Below, piece after piece: positions 38,559-48,146 of a stretch of DNA of 64,000 nt (position 1 is its first letter; every line of letters starts with the position of its first letter). A program made the position numbers and the translations under genes. This DNA is from an uncultured Bacteroidia bacterium (GTDB lineage: Bacteria; Bacteroidota; Bacteroidia; Bacteroidales; UBA932): assembly GCA_902773925.1 (NCBI GenBank), contig CACYGI010000002.1, positions 62,001-126,000 of the forward strand. Direction: 5' to 3'. The notes under the pieces are model-generated. The model was not told the origin of the DNA, searched no databases, and saw only the letters and a list, made by a program, of their open reading frames with translations.

Positions 38559-39671
38559 TTACTTTTTGATATATCCTGAAACAAACAAATTGACAATGGT
38601 CTGATCCGGCGAATCGGTCAGCAGCGTCAGCACGTCCAGCACGTCGCCTTCGCGAGCGGCGGTATCCAGGCGGAATCGAAGCTCGACCTGGGCGCCCGGC
38701 TTGACCCGGATCGGGTAACGGTTGAGATCGCTGATGCCATCACACTCCCAGTCCACCTTGCGCAGCAGCAGGGGGCCCTTGCCGGTATTGCGGAGGGTAT
38801 ATGAAAAGTCCACGCGCGTGCCGGCGGCGATCTCACCTATCTCGGCGTAGGAAAGCACCGGAGAGGGGACGCCCGCGGCGGCTATCTGCTCCTCGCTAAG
38901 AGTCGAAAAATCGTCGCGGATGTATGCCAGCACGGTGAAGGGCGCCGGATAGGTGCGGCCTTCGACCGAAAACTTCAGCTGTAGAGGCGTGCGGCCCCAT
39001 ACGTCCCCCACCCTGCGGCTGTCAACCGTGCAGATGAGGTAGGCCACCTCGTGCGGCGGGACGGGATTGGGCTCAACTCTCGCGCTCAAACCAGCCGAAG
39101 TCCCGACCGCCTCGACCGTCAGCGGACGGTCGGAGAGATTGGCGAAACGCACGCGGTCGGTGCGCGAGGTGCCTTTGGCCACGTGTCCGATGGACATCGT
39201 GAAATTGCGGAAGCCAAGACGTCCGAGCCGCTGCGGGAAACGCTCTTCCAGACGCGGGAACTTATCGTAGGCCACGCCGCGGATATGCAGGATCTCGGGG
39301 CGGGCGGCGCCGCTCACATAGACCGTCAGCGTCTTGTCGAACGGGTACGGGCCCTGGTCGTTGGTAAAGGTGACCGAAATCTCGCCTTCGGCGCCGGGAG
39401 CTACGGGCTCGGCCGGCCAGAGAGGCGTGGTGCAGCCGCAGGAAGAGATTACGTTGAGAATACGCAGGTCCGCGTCGCCGGTATTGCGGAAGCGGAAAGT
39501 ATGGCTGACCGGGCCGTCGCCGATGAGTACGTCACCGAAATCGTGGATCTTGTCGTCGAAAAAGATGACCTCCGCGACCGGACGGCTCCCCTGCGCACGC
39601 AGAAAGCCCTGCGGAGCGCACAGCAGCACGGCTGCGGCGAATATCAGCGATATGTAGCGCAATCTCTTCAT
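38559..39671 (-). CDS. DUF1573 domain protein
   Basis: 370 residues with a signal peptide (about 1-26). Residues 35-140 form a DUF1573 domain with its conserved SSCGCTTPLWP motif; two further Ig-like beta domains follow (about 150-250 and 265-368), the last also of DUF1573 type but without the CGC motif. Exported, role unknown. Stop codon (TAA) directly precedes meaB, so they are co-translated. Divergent from the M16 peptidase gene. Confidence 0.8.
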   Translation of the reverse strand: MKRLRYISLIFAAAVLLCAPQGFLRAQGSRPVAEVIFFDDKIHDFGDVLIGDGPVSHTFRFRNTGDADLRILNVISSCGCTTPLWPAEPVAPGAEGEISVTFTNDQGPYPFDKTLTVYVSGAARPEILHIRGVAYDKFPRLEERFPQRLGRLGFRNFTMSIGHVAKGTSRTDRVRFANLSDRPLTVEAVGTSAGLSARVEPNPVPPHEVAYLICTVDSRRVGDVWGRTPLQLKFSVEGRTYPAPFTVLAYIRDDFSTLSEEQIAAAGVPSPVLSYAEIGEIAAGTRVDFSYTLRNTGKGPLLLRKVDWECDGISDLNRYPIRVKPGAQVELRFRLDTAAREGDVLDVLTLLTDSPDQTIVNLFVSGYIKK

Positions 39672-39713
39672 ATAATATCATACAAATATAAGTTTTTTTA
39701 TCCGATTTATGAT

Positions 39714-39721
39714 TATATTTG
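39714..39721 (+). promoter_or_regulatory. TAnnTTTG promoter element for the M16 peptidase
   Basis: TATATTTG, 34 bp upstream of ATG 39756, with an upstream T-run around 39692-39700 in the -33 region. Confidence 0.5.
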
Positions 39722-39755
39722 TATTCTAACAACTAAACCCATAAAACATTTTGTC

Positions 39756-42656
39756 ATGAAAAGAATCACCCGCCTCCTGTTTTTCGCGGCAGCGATACTC
39801 GTCGCAGCTTCCTGCGGCCCGAAGTACGAGTCCGTGAAAGGTGACCCCACCGGCGCCCGTATCTACACGCTGGACAACGGACTGAAGGTCTACATGATTG
39901 TCAATCGCGACCAGCCGCGCATCGAAGCGCAGGTTGCAGTCCGCGTCGGCAGCAAGAACGATCCCCAGGAGACTACCGGCCTGGCCCACTATTTCGAACA
40001 CCTGATGTTCAAGGGCACGCAGCAATTCGGTACCTCCGATTTTGCATCCGAGGAACCTCTGCTCGACCAGATCGAAGAGCTCTTCGAAGTCTATCGCCAG
40101 ACCACTGACGAGGCAGAGCGCACAGCTATCTATCATTGCATCGACTCCATCTCCCAGGAGGCTGCAAAGTATTTCATCCCCAACGAGTATGACAAGCTTA
40201 TGTCGGCCATCGGTTCGGACGGCACCAACGCCTACACGGCCTACGACGTGACCTGCTACGTTGAGAATATTCCGTCAAACCAGATCGAGAACTGGGCGAT
40301 GATCCAGGCCGACCGCTTCCAGAACTGCGTCCTGCGCGGCTTCCACACCGAGCTCGAGACCATCTACGAGGAGTACAATATGTACGCTACGATGGACAGC
40401 GAGAAGGTCAACGAGGCGCTGTTCGCAGAGCTTTTCAAGAAGCACACCTACGGCACCCCTATCATCGGCTGGCAGAAGCACCTTAAGAATCCCTCGATCA
40501 CCAACATCAAGAAGTATCACGACCAGTGGTATGTGCCCAACAACATGGCAGTCTGCCTGGTCGGCGATTTCGACCCGGACAAGACCATCCGCATCATCGA
40601 GAAGTATTTCGGCGGCATGAAGCCCAACAAGGACCTGAAGAAGGCTGAATTCCCCGCAGAGGACCCCATCACCGAGCCCATCGTCCGCGAAGTGCTCGGC
40701 CTCGAGGCTCCCACGCTCGCGATGGCCTGGCGTTTCCCCGGCGCCAATTCGCCTGAGGCAAATTACCTCCAGCTGCTGGGCGACGTGCTCAACAACGGCA
40801 AGGCCGGACTGATCGATATCGACGTGATGCAGCAGCAGCGCGCACTGAGCCTTGGCGCAGGCGCATATTCGCTGGCTGACTATTCGATTTTCTTCGTAGA
40901 AGGCAATCCGAAGGCCGGACAGAGCCTCGAAGAGCTGCGCGACATCGCGCTCGAGGAGATCGAGAAGGTGAAGCGGGGCGAATTTGACGACGATCTACTG
41001 ACTTCGGCCATCAACAACCGCAAGCTCTACTTCATGCGCCGCATCGAGATGCCCGCCGCAATGGTCCGCGCAGAGGTCGACTGCTTCATCAACGGCATCG
41101 AGTGGAAGGATTACATCCACAATATCGACGCCCTGGCAGCCATCACCAAGGAGGATCTGGTGAACTTCGTCAACGAGAATTTCGGCGACAACCGCGTCGA
41201 GATCCACAAGCTTGAGAAGCCCGATCCGACCGTAGAGAAGATTGCAAAGCCCACGATCACCCCGATTCCGATGAACCGCGAACAGGCCAGCGATTTCCTC
41301 AAGCAGATCCAGGCGAGCGAGGTCGAGCCCATCGAGCCCGTATTCGTCGATTTCAACACGGAGATGAGCATCCTCAAGGCGAAGTCCGATATCCCCGTGC
41401 TCTACAAGCAGAATGTCACCAACGGCATTTTCAACCTCACCTATCTCTTCGAGACCGGTACCTACAATGACAACAAGCTGGGTCTGGCATCTGATTACAT
41501 CAGCTTCCTGGGTACGGAAGAGATGACCGCCGAGGATATCCAGAAGGAGCTTTACCGCCTGGCTTGCAATTTCAACGTACAGTGCACCGGCGAGCGCACC
41601 TACGTCACCGTTTCCGGCCTTGCCGAGAATATGGAGCCTGCCCTGACGCTGCTCGAGAACCTTATCGAAGGCGCAAAGCCCAATCCGGAGGCACTCGGCC
41701 TGCTGAAGCTCAACCGCCTGCAGGAGCGCCGCAACGAGAAGCTCAACCAGAGGGCGAACTTCCGCAAGCTGCAGCAGTACATCCTCTACGGAGCGAAGAA
41801 CAATCCCGCGCGCGACGTCCTCTCCAATAAGGCCCTTGCAGCCGTCACCGACGAAGAGCTGCTCGAGAGGATTCACGGTCTTTTCGCAAACGCGCACGAG
41901 ATCCTCTACTACGGCCCGCTCAGCGAAGATGAGGCCATTGAGGCCGTCAACCGCCTGCACCGCGTCCCCGAGACCCTCAAGCCCCTGGGCGATCCCAACC
42001 CGTACCAGTACGACCAGACGCCCGGCAACGAGGTCATCCTCGTCAATTACGACGCCAACCAGCTGTATCTCTACGGTGCATCCAATATGGGCACGCAGTT
42101 CAAGCTGGAAGAGCAGCCCATCATTACGATGTACAATAACTACTTCAGCGGCGGAATGAACGCCATCGTGTTCCAGGAGATGCGCGAGGCCCGCGGTCTG
42201 GCTTATTCGGCAGCCGCGCTCGTGGATACGCCCGACGACCTGAAGCATACCAATGTCTTCTACAAGTATATCGCTACGCAGAATGACAAGCTCATCGATG
42301 CTCTTTCTGCATTTGACGAGATCATCAACGAAATGCCCGTCTCGGAGCCTGCATTCACCATCGCGAAGGAATCCCTTCTGGCCAATTACCGCACGACCCG
42401 CACCGTCAAGTCTTCGGTCCTCTGGGCTTATCTTGACGCACGCAAGAAGGGTCTTGACGAGGCTCCGGAGAAGTATCTCTACGAGATGATCCAGGGCCTG
42501 ACACTGGATGATGTCGCGGCTTACCAGCAGAGTCACGTGAAGGGCCTGCCGTGCCGCCTCGGCCTGCTGGGCCGCATCAGCGACTTCGACCTCAACGCCC
42601 TTGCCAAGTACGGCAAGATCCGCGTCGTCAAGTCTGAAGATATTTTTGGTTACTAA
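39756..42656 (+). CDS. M16 family zinc peptidase, lipoprotein
   Basis: 966 residues from ATG 39756. The signal peptide ends VAASC (Cys20), so the protein is lipid-anchored, probably facing the periplasm or the surface. The inverted zinc motif HYFEH (78-82: H78, E81, H82) marks an active M16 N-terminal half. Four M16-type domains follow in one chain; the C-terminal pair has no HxxEH and should be inactive, as is usual for pitrilysin-like enzymes. The open frame extends to 39051, antisense to the DUF1573 gene; that extension is an artefact. It degrades peptides or small proteins. It stands alone, 67 bp before the ferredoxin gene. Confidence 0.92.
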   Translation: MKRITRLLFFAAAILVAASCGPKYESVKGDPTGARIYTLDNGLKVYMIVNRDQPRIEAQVAVRVGSKNDPQETTGLAHYFEHLMFKGTQQFGTSDFASEEPLLDQIEELFEVYRQTTDEAERTAIYHCIDSISQEAAKYFIPNEYDKLMSAIGSDGTNAYTAYDVTCYVENIPSNQIENWAMIQADRFQNCVLRGFHTELETIYEEYNMYATMDSEKVNEALFAELFKKHTYGTPIIGWQKHLKNPSITNIKKYHDQWYVPNNMAVCLVGDFDPDKTIRIIEKYFGGMKPNKDLKKAEFPAEDPITEPIVREVLGLEAPTLAMAWRFPGANSPEANYLQLLGDVLNNGKAGLIDIDVMQQQRALSLGAGAYSLADYSIFFVEGNPKAGQSLEELRDIALEEIEKVKRGEFDDDLLTSAINNRKLYFMRRIEMPAAMVRAEVDCFINGIEWKDYIHNIDALAAITKEDLVNFVNENFGDNRVEIHKLEKPDPTVEKIAKPTITPIPMNREQASDFLKQIQASEVEPIEPVFVDFNTEMSILKAKSDIPVLYKQNVTNGIFNLTYLFETGTYNDNKLGLASDYISFLGTEEMTAEDIQKELYRLACNFNVQCTGERTYVTVSGLAENMEPALTLLENLIEGAKPNPEALGLLKLNRLQERRNEKLNQRANFRKLQQYILYGAKNNPARDVLSNKALAAVTDEELLERIHGLFANAHEILYYGPLSEDEAIEAVNRLHRVPETLKPLGDPNPYQYDQTPGNEVILVNYDANQLYLYGASNMGTQFKLEEQPIITMYNNYFSGGMNAIVFQEMREARGLAYSAAALVDTPDDLKHTNVFYKYIATQNDKLIDALSAFDEIINEMPVSEPAFTIAKESLLANYRTTRTVKSSVLWAYLDARKKGLDEAPEKYLYEMIQGLTLDDVAAYQQSHVKGLPCRLGLLGRISDFDLNALAKYGKIRVVKSEDIFGY

Positions 42657-42723
42657 TTAAAAAAGATGCATCTTTGCACCGTAAACGGGAATTGTCCCGC
42701 AGGATTAACTAACTAAACATACA

Positions 42724-42891
42724 ATGGCTTACAAGATCACAGAAGATTGCGCAGCTTGCGGTACCTGCATCAACGAGTGCCCCGTCGGAGCTATCTCCGC
42801 TGGTGACATCTACAAGATTGATCCCGAACTCTGCGCTGACTGCGGCACTTGCGCATCGGTTTGCCCGATGGGTGCCATAGTCCAGGAATAA
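42724..42891 (+). CDS. Ferredoxin, 2[4Fe-4S]
   Basis: 55 residues with two CxxCxxxCP clusters (CAACGTCINECP and CADCGTCASVCP), the layout of clostridial-type ferredoxins. Small cytoplasmic electron carrier. It is missed by length filters but unmistakable. It is followed by a strong terminator. Confidence 0.97.
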   Translation: MAYKITEDCAACGTCINECPVGAISAGDIYKIDPELCADCGTCASVCPMGAIVQE

Positions 42892-42905
42892 TCTCCTGAT
42901 CAAAC

Positions 42906-42940
42906 GAAAAAGCCGACCCCTGCGGGGGCCGGCTTTTTTT
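42906..42940. terminator. Terminator between the ferredoxin and serpin genes
   Basis: AAAAAGCCGACCCC and GGGGCCGGCTTTTTTT form a GC-rich stem flanked by an A-run and a T-run, so it can terminate both converging genes. Confidence 0.85.
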
Positions 42941-42958
42941 TGTCTTGGCGATTAGCGG

Positions 42959-44266
42959 CTACAGGCGCTTGACGCCGGCAAAAAGGATGGTGCCGGTGGA
43001 GCGCTCGAGGATGGCATATACGAAGGGGCGGTCCGCGATGAAGCGGAACGGCGGCTCGGGATCGGGGATCGCCGTAGCCTCGAGCATGCCGATGACCGTT
43101 GCGGCGGCAGCCTCGGTACCCTTCTCATTGACATCGATGGCCGTCTTCTGCAGGATCATGTCGATATACAGGGGACGGGAAGACATCTTGCTGAAATCGG
43201 CGTCAAATCTCGAGAAAGGCAGAGTCAGGCCGTAGCCCTCGAGGACCGCCTTGAGCTCATCGGATTCGAGAGTGGTACGGCTCTCGAAGCAGGGCATCGC
43301 AAACTCCACGTCGCGATACTCCATTTCGCCGCGAAGATCGGCCCAGGCGCCGGCGTTAAGCTCCTTGAGCAGGCCGTCGAGACCGAGCGTCTGGGAAGGA
43401 AGCGCGACTAACATCTCATAGGCTCCGTTGCCGTAAGGCACCGCGCAGAGCGAGACGTAATTATTTGCGAAGCAACGCATCTCGCGCTTGCCGTAGAAGA
43501 AATCACGCTTGTCCTTATTGCCACGGTAATCCGTAAAATCCATCTTGCGGCTGCGGAACTTGCCCTCGCGCCAGCTGCCCTTGAAATAGACGGCATTGGC
43601 CAGAATCAGCTGCGTCGCAGGATTGAGGACAGAAAGCATCTCGGGAATCATCCCGCCCGTGCGCTCCGAGATCCAGCCGTTGACGGTCCTGAGGGCCTCC
43701 GGCTGACGGAAATCCAGATTGGACGCCTCGCTCCGGTATGACTCGGTAGCAATACGCAGATATTCCGGCAAAAGCGGCAGGTCCTCGCGGGCCCAGATGG
43801 CATTTGCAATGGCAATCGAAGAAGAGCGATCCGCATCGGTGAGAGCAGCGGCCATATAGGCATACCACTCGCCTACCTGACCGGCATCAAGTCCCTTGAA
43901 TCCGAGCGCATCGGCGATCTGGGTATAGGTATCGCCATTTGCCCCGGCCCCGGCCATCGACAGGCACATCGACAGGCTGAATGGTGAGACCATCACGTCG
44001 CCATCCTTGCGGGTGGCCATATCGCTGAAGAAGCGAAGCGAGAAGTCGAGCACGCGGGCGCTGACCTCCTTCTGCGCGGCCGTCTGGGCAATAGCGCGGA
44101 AAGGATTGTCGCTCGCACCGTTATCCTCAGTTATAACTCCGGGCACCACCTCCTCGACAACTCCGTCAGGGGGCAAAGTCTCGTTGGGAGAAGGATTGCG
44201 GCGGCACCGGGATGCAGTCAAAAGGCAGACAGCAAGTACTGCTGCGATGATAATGAGATATTTCAT
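42959..44266 (-). CDS. Serpin family protein
   Basis: 435 residues: a hydrophobic leader (1-18) ending near Cys21, a Pro-rich linker, then a full serpin fold (about 65-435) that includes NAVYFKGSW (breach) and FVYAILERSTGTILFAGV (distal strands). The reactive centre loop hinge EKGTEAAAAT is of the inhibitory type (small residues at P12-P9). By hinge counting P1 is an Ala in MLEATA, or the nearby Met, suggesting elastase- or subtilisin-like targets. It may be lipid-anchored. A periplasmic or surface protease shield is the likely job; targets are not known. Confidence 0.9.
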   Translation of the reverse strand: MKYLIIIAAVLAVCLLTASRCRRNPSPNETLPPDGVVEEVVPGVITEDNGASDNPFRAIAQTAAQKEVSARVLDFSLRFFSDMATRKDGDVMVSPFSLSMCLSMAGAGANGDTYTQIADALGFKGLDAGQVGEWYAYMAAALTDADRSSSIAIANAIWAREDLPLLPEYLRIATESYRSEASNLDFRQPEALRTVNGWISERTGGMIPEMLSVLNPATQLILANAVYFKGSWREGKFRSRKMDFTDYRGNKDKRDFFYGKREMRCFANNYVSLCAVPYGNGAYEMLVALPSQTLGLDGLLKELNAGAWADLRGEMEYRDVEFAMPCFESRTTLESDELKAVLEGYGLTLPFSRFDADFSKMSSRPLYIDMILQKTAIDVNEKGTEAAAATVIGMLEATAIPDPEPPFRFIADRPFVYAILERSTGTILFAGVKRL

Positions 44267-44269
44267 AGT

Positions 44270-44941
44270 CTAAAGTGTTTTCAGTCTGGCAAGGACCGTC
44301 TGCTGGCCGCGGACGATATCGCCCTTCTGGACCAGGATATCTGAATCGGTGGGTACGAATACGTCCAGGCGCGAGCCGAACTTGATAAAGCCGATCTGCT
44401 CGGCCTGCTGCAACTGCATCCCCTCCTTCGCGTGGCAGATGATGCGGCGCGCGATAATGCCGGCGATCTGGCGGAACATCACCATCCGGCCGACGGGAGT
44501 ATGGACACCGATCGTAGTATGCTCGTTCTTCGAAGAAGACTTGGGATACCAGGCCACCAGATACTTGCCGGGATGATATTTGAAGAATGTGACCAGGCCG
44601 CTGACGGGCGCCCAGGTCGCGTGAACGTCAAAAAGGCTGAGATAGATGGAAATGCGGGTGCATTTGCCTCCGAAAAACTCCTTCTCCTCCTCCTCCTGCC
44701 TCACTTTGACTACGCGGCCGTCACCCGGCGCAATGACCAGATCATCGCCTGTCATCGGCTTGCGGCGAGGCACGCGGAAGAAGCGGACTACCAACGCGGT
44801 AAAGAAGACGCACAGGGCAATAGCCAGCACGTTGATCCAGACAACCGGGCAGATCAGGATGAAAAGCAGCGCCACGACGATCCAGATAAGCGTATTGACA
44901 GTTATTATGCCGCGGCCTTCCTTCTGAATGGAATACTTCAT
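44270..44941 (-). CDS. psd: Phosphatidylserine decarboxylase
   Basis: 223 residues from ATG 44941. Two N-terminal membrane helices precede the catalytic domain. The self-cleavage site is the Gly-Ser of KFGSRLDVFVP, whose serine becomes the pyruvoyl group. This is the short form of the enzyme. It makes phosphatidylethanolamine. An ATG three codons earlier (44950) is possible. Four bases separate it from the serpin start, and it follows cdsA by 21 bp. Confidence 0.92.
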   Translation of the reverse strand: MKYSIQKEGRGIITVNTLIWIVVALLFILICPVVWINVLAIALCVFFTALVVRFFRVPRRKPMTGDDLVIAPGDGRVVKVRQEEEEKEFFGGKCTRISIYLSLFDVHATWAPVSGLVTFFKYHPGKYLVAWYPKSSSKNEHTTIGVHTPVGRMVMFRQIAGIIARRIICHAKEGMQLQQAEQIGFIKFGSRLDVFVPTDSDILVQKGDIVRGQQTVLARLKTL

Positions 44942-44962
44942 TTCAAACAAAAGGTTAGAGGG

Positions 44963-45790
44963 TTAAATCAGGGAAAACAGTTTGAGATACGCGAATACCG
45001 CCGGCATCACGAAGAACACGTCGTCAAAGCGGTCCAGCAGGCCGCCGTGTCCGGGCATCAGCCGTCCGGAATCCTTGACTCCGGCAGCCCGCTTGAGCAG
45101 CGACTCGAACAGGTCGCCGCAGATGCCGACGACAGTCACGATGGCGCCGATGGCAAGCCAGTGCGGCAGGGAGAAAAACTCGCCGCCTCCAAGAGCGTAC
45201 AGGCCCCAGGCCGCGAGTATCGAGAACAACAGGCCGCCAAACACGCCCGCCCAGGACTTTTGGGGCGAAATGGCGGGGAAAAGCTTGCGCGCGCCCGGCC
45301 TCTGGCCAAAACCCATCCCCACCAGATATGCTCCGACATCGCTGAGCCAGGTCAGGATAAATATGCCGAGCAGCAGCCGGAACTCATATCCCTGACGGGG
45401 GAAAGCCAGCGGGAGCATCGTCAGTATCGGCAGGAGGAAGTAGAGCAGCGGGAAGAAAACATCGCTCGAGAAGTCACTGTCCGCAGCTCCGTCCAGCAGC
45501 ATAAAAAACGCCGAGAGAAGCAGCGGGACCACAGCCGCAAGCGCCCAGCGCAGATCAAGCCCGCCCTGCCAGTGGCAGAAAAACACGAAAATGGCCACAA
45601 GGCCGGCCGCCACTACGCTGATCTTGGAGCGCAGGAAACGGTCCTTCACCCGAAGACGGTAATATTCGCAGGATGAAGCGCAGAAAATGAACGTGAGCAG
45701 GGCCGCCAGGCCGTAGGGCAACATCAGCAGCCCCACGACTATCACGAGGAACAGCAGCCCCGTCAGAGCACGTTTAAACAGGGTCTTCAT
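44963..45790 (-). CDS. cdsA: Phosphatidate cytidylyltransferase
   Basis: 275 residues, with about eight hydrophobic segments. The C-terminal CdsA signature is intact: SPQKSWAG near 175 and HGGLLDRFDD near 247. It makes CDP-diacylglycerol, the precursor of phosphatidylserine used by psd. Its start overlaps the ftsH 3' end by 17 bp, so they are co-translated. Confidence 0.93.
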   Translation of the reverse strand: MKTLFKRALTGLLFLVIVVGLLMLPYGLAALLTFIFCASSCEYYRLRVKDRFLRSKISVVAAGLVAIFVFFCHWQGGLDLRWALAAVVPLLLSAFFMLLDGAADSDFSSDVFFPLLYFLLPILTMLPLAFPRQGYEFRLLLGIFILTWLSDVGAYLVGMGFGQRPGARKLFPAISPQKSWAGVFGGLLFSILAAWGLYALGGGEFFSLPHWLAIGAIVTVVGICGDLFESLLKRAAGVKDSGRLMPGHGGLLDRFDDVFFVMPAVFAYLKLFSLI

Positions 45791-47729
45791 TCAGCATACG
45801 ATTGGGATCCACGCCACCGCGGCGCGGACCGAAGATGGCTTCAAGATCCTCCGAGAATACGACCTCGCGCTCGAGAAGCAGCTCGGCAAGACGCTCGAAA
45901 CCTTCACGGTTCTCACTGAGCACCTTCGCAGCCACGGCGTGAGCCTCGTCGATGAGGCTTTTCACCTCCTGGTCGATCGTCTCCGCGGTCTTCTCGCTGT
46001 AGGGACGGTTGAGACTCATCTCGCGCGCCCCGGTCGAGTCGTAGTATGATACATTGCCCAGCTTGTCGCTCATACCGAAATAAGAGACCATAGCATAGGC
46101 CTGACGGGTAAGCTTTTCAAGGTCATTGAGCGCGCCGGTCGAGACGGTGCCGTTGACCAGCTCCTCGGCCACGCGGCCTGCGATCGTCGCGGCCATCTCG
46201 TCCTTGATCTGGGCCACGTTGGTCAGCTGGCGCTCCTCGGGCAGATACCACGCAGCACCGAGAGCCTGTCCGCGGGGGATGATGGTCACCTTGAGCAGCG
46301 GATTGGCATTGGGCAGCAGCCAGCTCACGGTGGCGTGGCCGGCCTCGTGATGCGCGATGGTGCGCTTCTCGTCTTCGGTGATGATCTTGCTCTTGCGCTC
46401 GAGTCCGCCGACGATGCGGTCGATGGCATCCAGGAAGTCCTGACGGCCAACGGCAGGACGCGAGTTGCGGGCCGCGATCAGGGCGGCTTCATTACAGACA
46501 TTGGCTATGTCCGCACCCGAGAAACCGGGGGTATGGCGGGCGAGGAAATCGACCTGGAACCCGTCTTCGAGCTTGATGTTGCGCAGATGGACCTTGAATA
46601 TCTCGAGACGCTCCTTGAGCTCGGGCAGGTCCACGTGGATCTGGCGGTCGAAACGTCCCGCGCGCATCAGCGCCTTGTCGAGGATGTCGGCGCGGTTGGT
46701 GGCCGCAAGGATGATGACGCCCGAATTGGAGCCGAAGCCGTCCATCTCCGTAAGCAGCTGGTTGAGGGTATTCTCGCGCTCGTCATTGGACGTAAATCCG
46801 GCATTGCGGCTGCGGGCGCGGCCTACGGCGTCAATCTCGTCGATAAAGACGATGCACGGTGCCTTCTCCTTGGCCTGGCGGAACAGGTCGCGGACGCGGG
46901 AAGCACCCACGCCAACGAACATTTCCACGAAATCCGAGCCGGAAATGGAGAAGAACGGGACATCAGCCTCTCCCGCAACGGCCTTGGCCAGAAGCGTCTT
47001 GCCGGTGCCCGGAGGGCCGACGAGCAGCGCGCCCTTGGGGATCTTGCCGCCCAGGGAGGTATATTTCTTGGGATTGCGGAGGAAATCCACGATCTCCATA
47101 ACTTCAACCTTGGCCTCCTCGAGTCCCGCGACATCCTTGAAGGTAACTTTCTGCGAGTTGCCGTTCTTGTCGTAGAGCTGAGCCTGCGTCTTGCCGACAT
47201 TGAAGATACCGGCGCCGCCGATACCACCGCCGCCTCCGCCCATATTGCGCATCGGGCGGAACATTATGAGCCACATCACGATGAGCAGCACGGGGAAGAG
47301 AATCCAGTCGAGGATGCGTCCCCAGTAGCTGTTGCGCTGGCTGATGACTATGTCGAAACGAAGCGGCTCGGGAAGGGCCTGGCGCACTGCGTCAAGCTCG
47401 TTCTCTGCATCGAAGCTGTCGGTTACCAGAAAATAGAAATGCGGTCCCGCCTTGGGCGTCTTGCCCTGGAAGAGATTGTCATACTTGCTCAGCGAGGTGG
47501 AGCGAAGATGAATCTCGCCTTTCTTCTCGTTGCGCACGAAAACCACCTTCTCCACGTCTCCGCTGGGCAGGATATCGTCGCGGACCTGGGTGATCCAGTC
47601 ACGCTCGATGGGATCCGCGTCTCCGGTGCCGAACATAAAGTAGAGAAGTCCGGCGAACAGCAGGACGTAGAACAGTGTAAGCCAAATGGGAGAACGGCGG
47701 GGGGCTTTGCCCTTGATATTGTGTGCCAT
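45774..47729 (-). CDS. ftsH: ATP-dependent zinc metalloprotease FtsH
   Basis: 651 residues. Two membrane helices (about 14-34 and 130-150) flank a periplasmic domain. The AAA domain has [11 protein letters not shown] and the second region of homology RAGRFDRQ, and the M41 protease site is HEAGH. Membrane-bound, it degrades damaged membrane proteins. Its ATG overlaps the rsfS stop (TGATG) and its 3' end overlaps cdsA. Confidence 0.97.
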   Translation of the reverse strand: MAHNIKGKAPRRSPIWLTLFYVLLFAGLLYFMFGTGDADPIERDWITQVRDDILPSGDVEKVVFVRNEKKGEIHLRSTSLSKYDNLFQGKTPKAGPHFYFLVTDSFDAENELDAVRQALPEPLRFDIVISQRNSYWGRILDWILFPVLLIVMWLIMFRPMRNMGGGGGGIGGAGIFNVGKTQAQLYDKNGNSQKVTFKDVAGLEEAKVEVMEIVDFLRNPKKYTSLGGKIPKGALLVGPPGTGKTLLAKAVAGEADVPFFSISGSDFVEMFVGVGASRVRDLFRQAKEKAPCIVFIDEIDAVGRARSRNAGFTSNDERENTLNQLLTEMDGFGSNSGVIILAATNRADILDKALMRAGRFDRQIHVDLPELKERLEIFKVHLRNIKLEDGFQVDFLARHTPGFSGADIANVCNEAALIAARNSRPAVGRQDFLDAIDRIVGGLERKSKIITEDEKRTIAHHEAGHATVSWLLPNANPLLKVTIIPRGQALGAAWYLPEERQLTNVAQIKDEMAATIAGRVAEELVNGTVSTGALNDLEKLTRQAYAMVSYFGMSDKLGNVSYYDSTGAREMSLNRPYSEKTAETIDQEVKSLIDEAHAVAAKVLSENREGFERLAELLLEREVVFSEDLEAIFGPRRGGVDPNRMLNEDPV

Positions 47730-48139
47730 CAGTTGTCTTTGTAGGTTGTCAGGACAGCGTCGGCCCAGAGGTCTTCGAGCCTGTAGAAGGCGCGCTGTTC
47801 GGTCTTGAAAATATGAACTACGATATCCGAATAATCGAGGATGATCCAGAAGGCGTTCTCGCGTCCCTGCTTGCGGATGACGGGCCGGCCGCAGCGCGTC
47901 TCCATCAGCTCCTCGACATAATCCGATATTGCGACCACGCGGGTAGTGGAATCAGCGTGGCAAATAACGAAGAAATCGGAAATTGACGTACCGACTTTCC
48001 GTAAATCGAGCGAGACTACCTCCTCGCCCTTGCGCTCCAGCATCGCCTCGGCTATGACTTTGACCGGGTCGGTCTCCACAACAGGTGCGGATGCGGCTTT
48101 TTTATTAACTTTGTCTGTCTTTTTTACCATTTTATTCAT
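47729..48139 (-). CDS. rsfS: Ribosomal silencing factor RsfS
   Basis: 136 residues with the RsfS/DUF143 core (SLDLRKVGTSISDFFVICHADSTTRV, then ENAFWIILDYSDIVVHIF). It binds L14 and blocks subunit joining under starvation. ATG 48139 and ATG 48130 are both possible; the promoter element at 48151 leaves only a short leader for either. It heads the rsfS-ftsH-cdsA-psd unit. Confidence 0.94.
   Translation of the reverse strand: MNKMVKKTDKVNKKAASAPVVETDPVKVIAEAMLERKGEEVVSLDLRKVGTSISDFFVICHADSTTRVVAISDYVEELMETRCGRPVIRKQGRENAFWIILDYSDIVVHIFKTEQRAFYRLEDLWADAVLTTYKDN
48106..48113 (+). promoter_or_regulatory. Possible TAnnTTTG element for birA
   Basis: TAACTTTG, 33 bp before the GTG start of birA. It lies inside the rsfS coding sequence. 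No -33 match. Confidence 0.3.
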
Positions 48140-48146
48140 TTAACAA

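Noticed and set aside
39051..39755. Long N-terminal extension of the M16 peptidase frame (1201 codons in total)
   Set aside because: The extension is antisense to the DUF1573 gene, and the true start has a promoter element and a lipoprotein signal at 39756.
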